DNA of 64,000 nt from Fimbriiglobus ruber (GTDB taxonomy: Bacteria; Planctomycetota; Planctomycetia; Gemmatales; Gemmataceae), in the NCBI RefSeq assembly GCF_002197845.1, contig NZ_NIDE01000017.1:728712-792711 (forward strand), written 5' to 3'. The notes beneath the pieces are model-generated. The model did not search any database, had not been told where the DNA came from, and worked only from the letters and a program-made list of their open reading frames with translations. Position 1 is the first letter of the stretch. Every line of letters begins with the position of its first letter. Shown here piece after piece: positions 60,589 through 64,000 of this stretch. Both the position numbers and the translations under genes were made by a program.

Positions 60589-62076
60589 ATGTCAGCCCGT
60601 TTCCGGCTTCTCGTTGCCGCGCTCGCACTCGTTCTGTGGTCCGGGCGCGCGCCCGCCGGGCCGAACGACGAACTGCTCAAGACCGTGCCGCCCACCGCGA
60701 ACGTCTTCGCCCTGTTCGACGTGAAAGAATTGCTCGCCAGCCCGATCGGGCAAAAGGCCGGGTGGATCCAGAAGACCGATGAGAATTACCGGGCCGGGGT
60801 CGGGATCATCCCGCCGGGCACGGACCGGCTCGCCGTTTCCGGGCAACTGAACCTGGCAGGCGGCGCGTGGGCGTGGAAGGCGGCCGTCCTGGAGGGGCAG
60901 GGGCTGCCGACGCCGGCCGATGTGGCCGCCCGCGAGAAGGGGGAAGTCGACGAGGTGGCCGGGTTCCCGGTGGTTCTGTCCCCGCGGCGGGCGTACTTCG
61001 TCGGGCTGTCGCCCGCCCGCCAGGCGGTGTTCCAACCGGCCAGCCGCGCGGACCTGTCGGCGTGGGCGCGGCAGTCCCAGAGCCCCGCCGCTCAGGGGCC
61101 GTCCAAGTACCTGGCCGGAGCCGTCAAGTGGGCGCAAACCGCGCCCGTCGTGATCTCCGTCGACTTGACCGACTCGATCGACCCGGTCACCGCGCGGGAC
61201 GTGGCGGGTTCATTGTTCACCGTGATCGACAAAAACACAAACCTCGCGGCGTTCGGCAAATTCTTGAGCAAGACCCGCGGCGTGACATTGACCGTCAAGG
61301 CGACCGACCACCTCCAGGCATCCGTCCGCGTGGACTTCGCGGAGAGTCCGATCAAATTCGAGAAAGTGGTGAAGGCGGCGTTCCTCGAAATCCTGGATAA
61401 CGAGGGTGCCGCCGTCCCGGAGATGGAGAAGTGGGAAATGGGCCTCGGGGATTCGTCGATGATCCTGAGCGGGACACTCTCGCCCGAATCGTTCGGCCGC
61501 ATCGTCGGCCTGTTCTCGTTCCCGAAGGCGGGCGGGGAAATGGCGGAACCGGCCGGGCCGAGCGGCCCGGCGACGAAGCGATACTACTTGGGGGTCAACG
61601 CGGCGATCGAGGACGTGCGGCAGCTCTCGAAAGAGTCGCGGTACGAGAAGACGGCGCTGTGGCACGAGGCCGCCGCGCGGAAGATCGAACACCTCGACCC
61701 GCGCGGGGTCGACCCTACGATGGTCGAAACGGGCCTGGGCGTGGCCAAGCGGCTGCGGGCGATGGCCGGCTCGCTCCGCGGGGTTCCGATCGACGCAGCC
61801 CAGCTGCAATCGACCCAGTACGCCTATGTTTGGGCTCAACCGGCGTGGGGCCTGTGGGGCTTCCCACTCGGGCCGACGAACATCAGCGCGAACACCAACA
61901 TCCCGCAAGTTCAAGCGCAAATCGGTAAAGTCGTTGCTGGCGACGTCAAAAATCGTCAACAACTCTGGGAGCAAATCAGTGGGGATATGTCCAGACGCGG
62001 GCGAAGATGGTGGCCAAATACAAAGACTTTTAAAGAGACTTCTTCACTCGACGCGACAAGATCTCTTGGCCCATGA
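60589..62076 (+). CDS. Exported planctomycete protein of unknown function, frameshifted near the C-terminus
   Basis: A 495-codon frame with a signal peptide (LLVAALALVLWSGRAPA). The start of the mature part (LLKTVPPTANVFALFDVKEL) and a long two-lobed body (AVLEGQGLPTPADVAAREKG, GVTLTVKATDHLQASVRVDF) resemble exported planctomycete proteins of unknown function. The last 30 codons (MSRRGRRWWPNTKTF and on) are unlike the rest. In another frame the same DNA reads YVQTRAKMVAKYKDF and stops at TAA 62031-62033, which continues QLWEQISGD naturally. So one base was probably lost near 61985. The protein may still be made with an aberrant tail. Confidence 0.75.
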   Translation: MSARFRLLVAALALVLWSGRAPAGPNDELLKTVPPTANVFALFDVKELLASPIGQKAGWIQKTDENYRAGVGIIPPGTDRLAVSGQLNLAGGAWAWKAAVLEGQGLPTPADVAAREKGEVDEVAGFPVVLSPRRAYFVGLSPARQAVFQPASRADLSAWARQSQSPAAQGPSKYLAGAVKWAQTAPVVISVDLTDSIDPVTARDVAGSLFTVIDKNTNLAAFGKFLSKTRGVTLTVKATDHLQASVRVDFAESPIKFEKVVKAAFLEILDNEGAAVPEMEKWEMGLGDSSMILSGTLSPESFGRIVGLFSFPKAGGEMAEPAGPSGPATKRYYLGVNAAIEDVRQLSKESRYEKTALWHEAAARKIEHLDPRGVDPTMVETGLGVAKRLRAMAGSLRGVPIDAAQLQSTQYAYVWAQPAWGLWGFPLGPTNISANTNIPQVQAQIGKVVAGDVKNRQQLWEQISGDMSRRGRRWWPNTKTFKETSSLDATRSLGP

Positions 62077-62485
62077 GGCCGGAGAGGTGCTTCGGCCCGA
62101 CCGTAGGTGTCCTGTCCGCGCGCCACCGGCGCTCGGCGCGGGTCTCCGACCCCGCCGTTCGGCCCGACCGCAGGTCTCCCTACGGCCGGGCGCCGCACGG
62201 GTCACCGACCGGAGGAGCACGCGCTGTGGGACGGGAGACCTGCGGTCGGGCCGAACGGCGGGGTCGGAGACCCGCGCCGAGCGCCCGTGCGGGGGGCTAT
62301 TGCGACGGGATGGTTACGCCCTACCACCGCCCTACCACCTCTACCGCTTCATGAGCCGTATTCTTTTAAAAGTAACGAATGCCTCAGCCGCGCGCCCGGG
62401 GTTCCGGGCGCGGGCCGGACATTGCTCCCCGGGCCGCCGCGTATAGCCTGATAGGGAGCCTCCTCCCGCACGCAGGGTCCGCCAG
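62077..62485. other. Intergenic region with a long inverted repeat
   Basis: About 410 bases before the glcD-like gene. The family D inverted repeat lies at 62130-62283. No gene is seen. The sequence around 62360-62480 should contain the promoter of the next gene. Confidence 0.55.
62130..62283. repeat. Perfect 51-bp inverted repeat, family D
   Basis: The arm at 62130-62180 (starts CGCTCGGCGCGGGTCTCCGA) is an exact reverse complement of 62233-62283. The spacer is 52 bases. Fragments of the same sequence (TTCGGCCCGACCG) also occur just before, at 62091-62103, hinting at a tandem or older copy. Confidence 0.9.
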
Positions 62486-64000
62486 ATGTCCGCTCCGACC
62501 ACCGCCCCCGCTCCGCTGTCCATCCAACTCGGGCACGCGCACGATTTGCCGCGGACCGACGAAGCCAAGGTGCCGCAGCTCATCGAGCGGATGAAGGCGA
62601 TCGTCGGGGCGGACGGCGTCCTCACTCACCGCGCGGAACTGGCCGTTTACGAGTGCGACGGGTTCACCGTCGAGAAGAACAAGCCGGACGTCGTCGTCTT
62701 CCCGACCACGACCGAGCAAGTCGTCCGCATTGTCAAGGCGTGCAACGAACTCGACGTGCCGTTCATGGCCCGCGGGGCGGGGACGAGTCTCGCCGGGGGG
62801 TGCGTGCCGGTCGGCGGCGGGGTGATGCTCGCGCTGGCCCGGATGAAGCGGATTCTCGAAGTCAACGTCCGCGACCGGTACGCCGTCGTCGAGGCCGGCG
62901 TGGTCAACGTGTGGCTCACCAACCAGCTCAAGAGCCACGGCTACCACTACGCCCCGGACCCGTCGAGCCAGGGGGCCTGCACGATCGGCGGGAACGTGGC
63001 CACCAACTCCGGCGGCCCGCACACGCTCAAGTACGGCGTGACCGTGAACCACGTCATCGGCGTCGAGATGGTCCTGCCGGACGGCTCGGTCGTCGTCACC
63101 GGCGGCCCTTGCGACGACGCCCCGGGGTACGACCTGACCGGCGTGATCGTCGGGTCCGAGGGGACGTTCGGGATCGTCACCAAGACGTGGGTCCGCATCA
63201 CTCGGAACCCCGAGGCGTATCGCACGCTGCTCGGTGTCTTTTCCTCGATCGACGACGCCACCAATACGATCAGCGACATCATCGGGGCCGGCATCGTCCC
63301 GGCGGCCCTCGAACTGCTCGACCAGACGATCCTCGGGGCGGTCGAGGCGGCGTTCAAGTTCGGCTTCCCGCTCGACGCGGCGGCCGTGCTGATCATGGAA
63401 GTCGACGGCCTGGCGGCCGGCATTCAAGAAGAAGCGGACCGGATCGAGGCGATCGCCACGAAGAACGGTGCCCGGGAAGTCCGCAAGGCGAACTCGGAGG
63501 CCGAGCGGCTGGCGCTCTGGAAAGCCCGAAAGCAGGCGTTCGGCACGATCGGCCGGCTCGGTTATCCGAGCTACTGCACCCAGGACGGCGTCGTCCCCCG
63601 GACCAAGCTGCCGGAGATCATGCGGTTCATCCAGGGCGTGAGCAAGCAGTACGGCATTGCGATCGCGAACGTCTTCCACGCCGGCGATGGGAACATCCAC
63701 CCGATTTTGATGTTCGACGAGCGCGACCCGGACCAGGTGAAGCGGGTTCTGGAGGCGAGCGGGGCGATCCTGACCGAGTGTATCAACTTGGGCGGGTCGG
63801 TGACGGGCGAGCACGGGATCGGGGTGGAGAAGCTAGACTTCATGCCCCGGCTGTTCGCTCCGGAAGACCTGTCGTTCATGGTCCGCCTGCGGACCGCGTT
63901 CAACCCGGCCAACCGGTGCAGCCCGAACAAGATGCTGCCGACCGCGGGCGCGTGTTCCGAGCCGACGCAGCTCAAGCCGGGGCGACGGGCGGCGGTGTGA
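62486..64000 (+). CDS. glcD: FAD-linked oxidase, glycolate oxidase subunit GlcD-like
   Basis: A 504-residue flavoprotein whose stop codon coincides with the window end. The PCMH-type FAD-binding domain spans about 65-240, with PFMARGAGTSLAGGCVPVGG and GACTIGGNVATNSGGPHTLK, and GSEGTFGIVTKTWVRI. The C-terminal oxidase domain has HAGDGNIHPILMFDERD, GGSVTGEHGIGVEKLDFMPR and the final AFNPANRCSPNKMLP. This is the GlcD/D-2-hydroxyacid or D-lactate dehydrogenase group, oxidising glycolate or D-lactate. glcE/glcF-type partners, if any, lie beyond the window. Confidence 0.9.
   Translation: MSAPTTAPAPLSIQLGHAHDLPRTDEAKVPQLIERMKAIVGADGVLTHRAELAVYECDGFTVEKNKPDVVVFPTTTEQVVRIVKACNELDVPFMARGAGTSLAGGCVPVGGGVMLALARMKRILEVNVRDRYAVVEAGVVNVWLTNQLKSHGYHYAPDPSSQGACTIGGNVATNSGGPHTLKYGVTVNHVIGVEMVLPDGSVVVTGGPCDDAPGYDLTGVIVGSEGTFGIVTKTWVRITRNPEAYRTLLGVFSSIDDATNTISDIIGAGIVPAALELLDQTILGAVEAAFKFGFPLDAAAVLIMEVDGLAAGIQEEADRIEAIATKNGAREVRKANSEAERLALWKARKQAFGTIGRLGYPSYCTQDGVVPRTKLPEIMRFIQGVSKQYGIAIANVFHAGDGNIHPILMFDERDPDQVKRVLEASGAILTECINLGGSVTGEHGIGVEKLDFMPRLFAPEDLSFMVRLRTAFNPANRCSPNKMLPTAGACSEPTQLKPGRRAAV

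Overview
The window looks like chromosomal DNA of a planctomycete of the Gemmataceae (Gemmata/Fimbriiglobus type). The grounds are a high-GC sequence, two ECF sigma factors fused to a transmembrane segment and a WD40-like C-terminal region, Gemmata-type paralogous small exported proteins (TIGR03066-like, TIGR03067-like), the planctomycete-only DUF1592/DUF1552 and DUF1549-DUF1553/DUF1501 modules, proteins with an N-terminal LEDR motif, and many palindromic intergenic repeats. The species assignment is inference; the gene families are read from the sequence.

Layout. 1-2.5 kb (minus): N-terminal 832 residues of an ECF sigma/WD40 protein that runs off the left edge. 2.7-4.6 kb (minus): a histone-deacetylase-like gene broken by one in-frame amber codon, then a DKNYY-repeat protein ending in a DnaJ-like zinc finger. 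4.9-8.8 kb: succinate dehydrogenase operon sdhC-sdhA-sdhB with a palindromic repeat between sdhA and sdhB, then a HAD phosphatase. 9.6-15.4 kb: small exported proteins, aroC, an HTH protein lying between two copies of the aroC upstream region, and threonine aldolase. 15.5-25.5 kb: large exported enzymes (M16 peptidase, multiheme cytochrome, double amidohydrolase) and a tandem ACT protein. 25.6-34 kb: an ACP-like oddity, a GH123/DUF4091-like protein, an Rrf2 regulator with cysH, a His/Gly/Tyr-rich secreted protein and a hydrolase-fold protein. 34-37.4 kb: carB. 38-49.5 kb: two planctomycete DUF modules separated by a transposase remnant and a DUF2167/zinc-ribbon membrane pair. 49.8-58.2 kb: a HEAT/STN-like exported protein, the second ECF sigma fusion, a Thr/Gly-repeat LEDR protein and a FG-GAP/VCBS LEDR protein. 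58.6-64 kb: an Hsp70-family protein, an exported protein with a frameshifted tail, and a glcD-like oxidase.

How the genes relate. Central metabolism (sdhCAB, carB, aroC, ltaE, cysH, glcD) is scattered among cell-surface and exported proteins. The sdh genes, the DUF1592/103-aa/DUF1552 set, the DUF2167/membrane pair, DUF1549-1553/DUF1501 and cysH/rrf2 look like transcription units. The intergenic spaces are unusually rich in palindromes: at least five distinct repeat families occur, and four convergent gene pairs share a strong hairpin. No tRNA, rRNA or CRISPR array was recognised.
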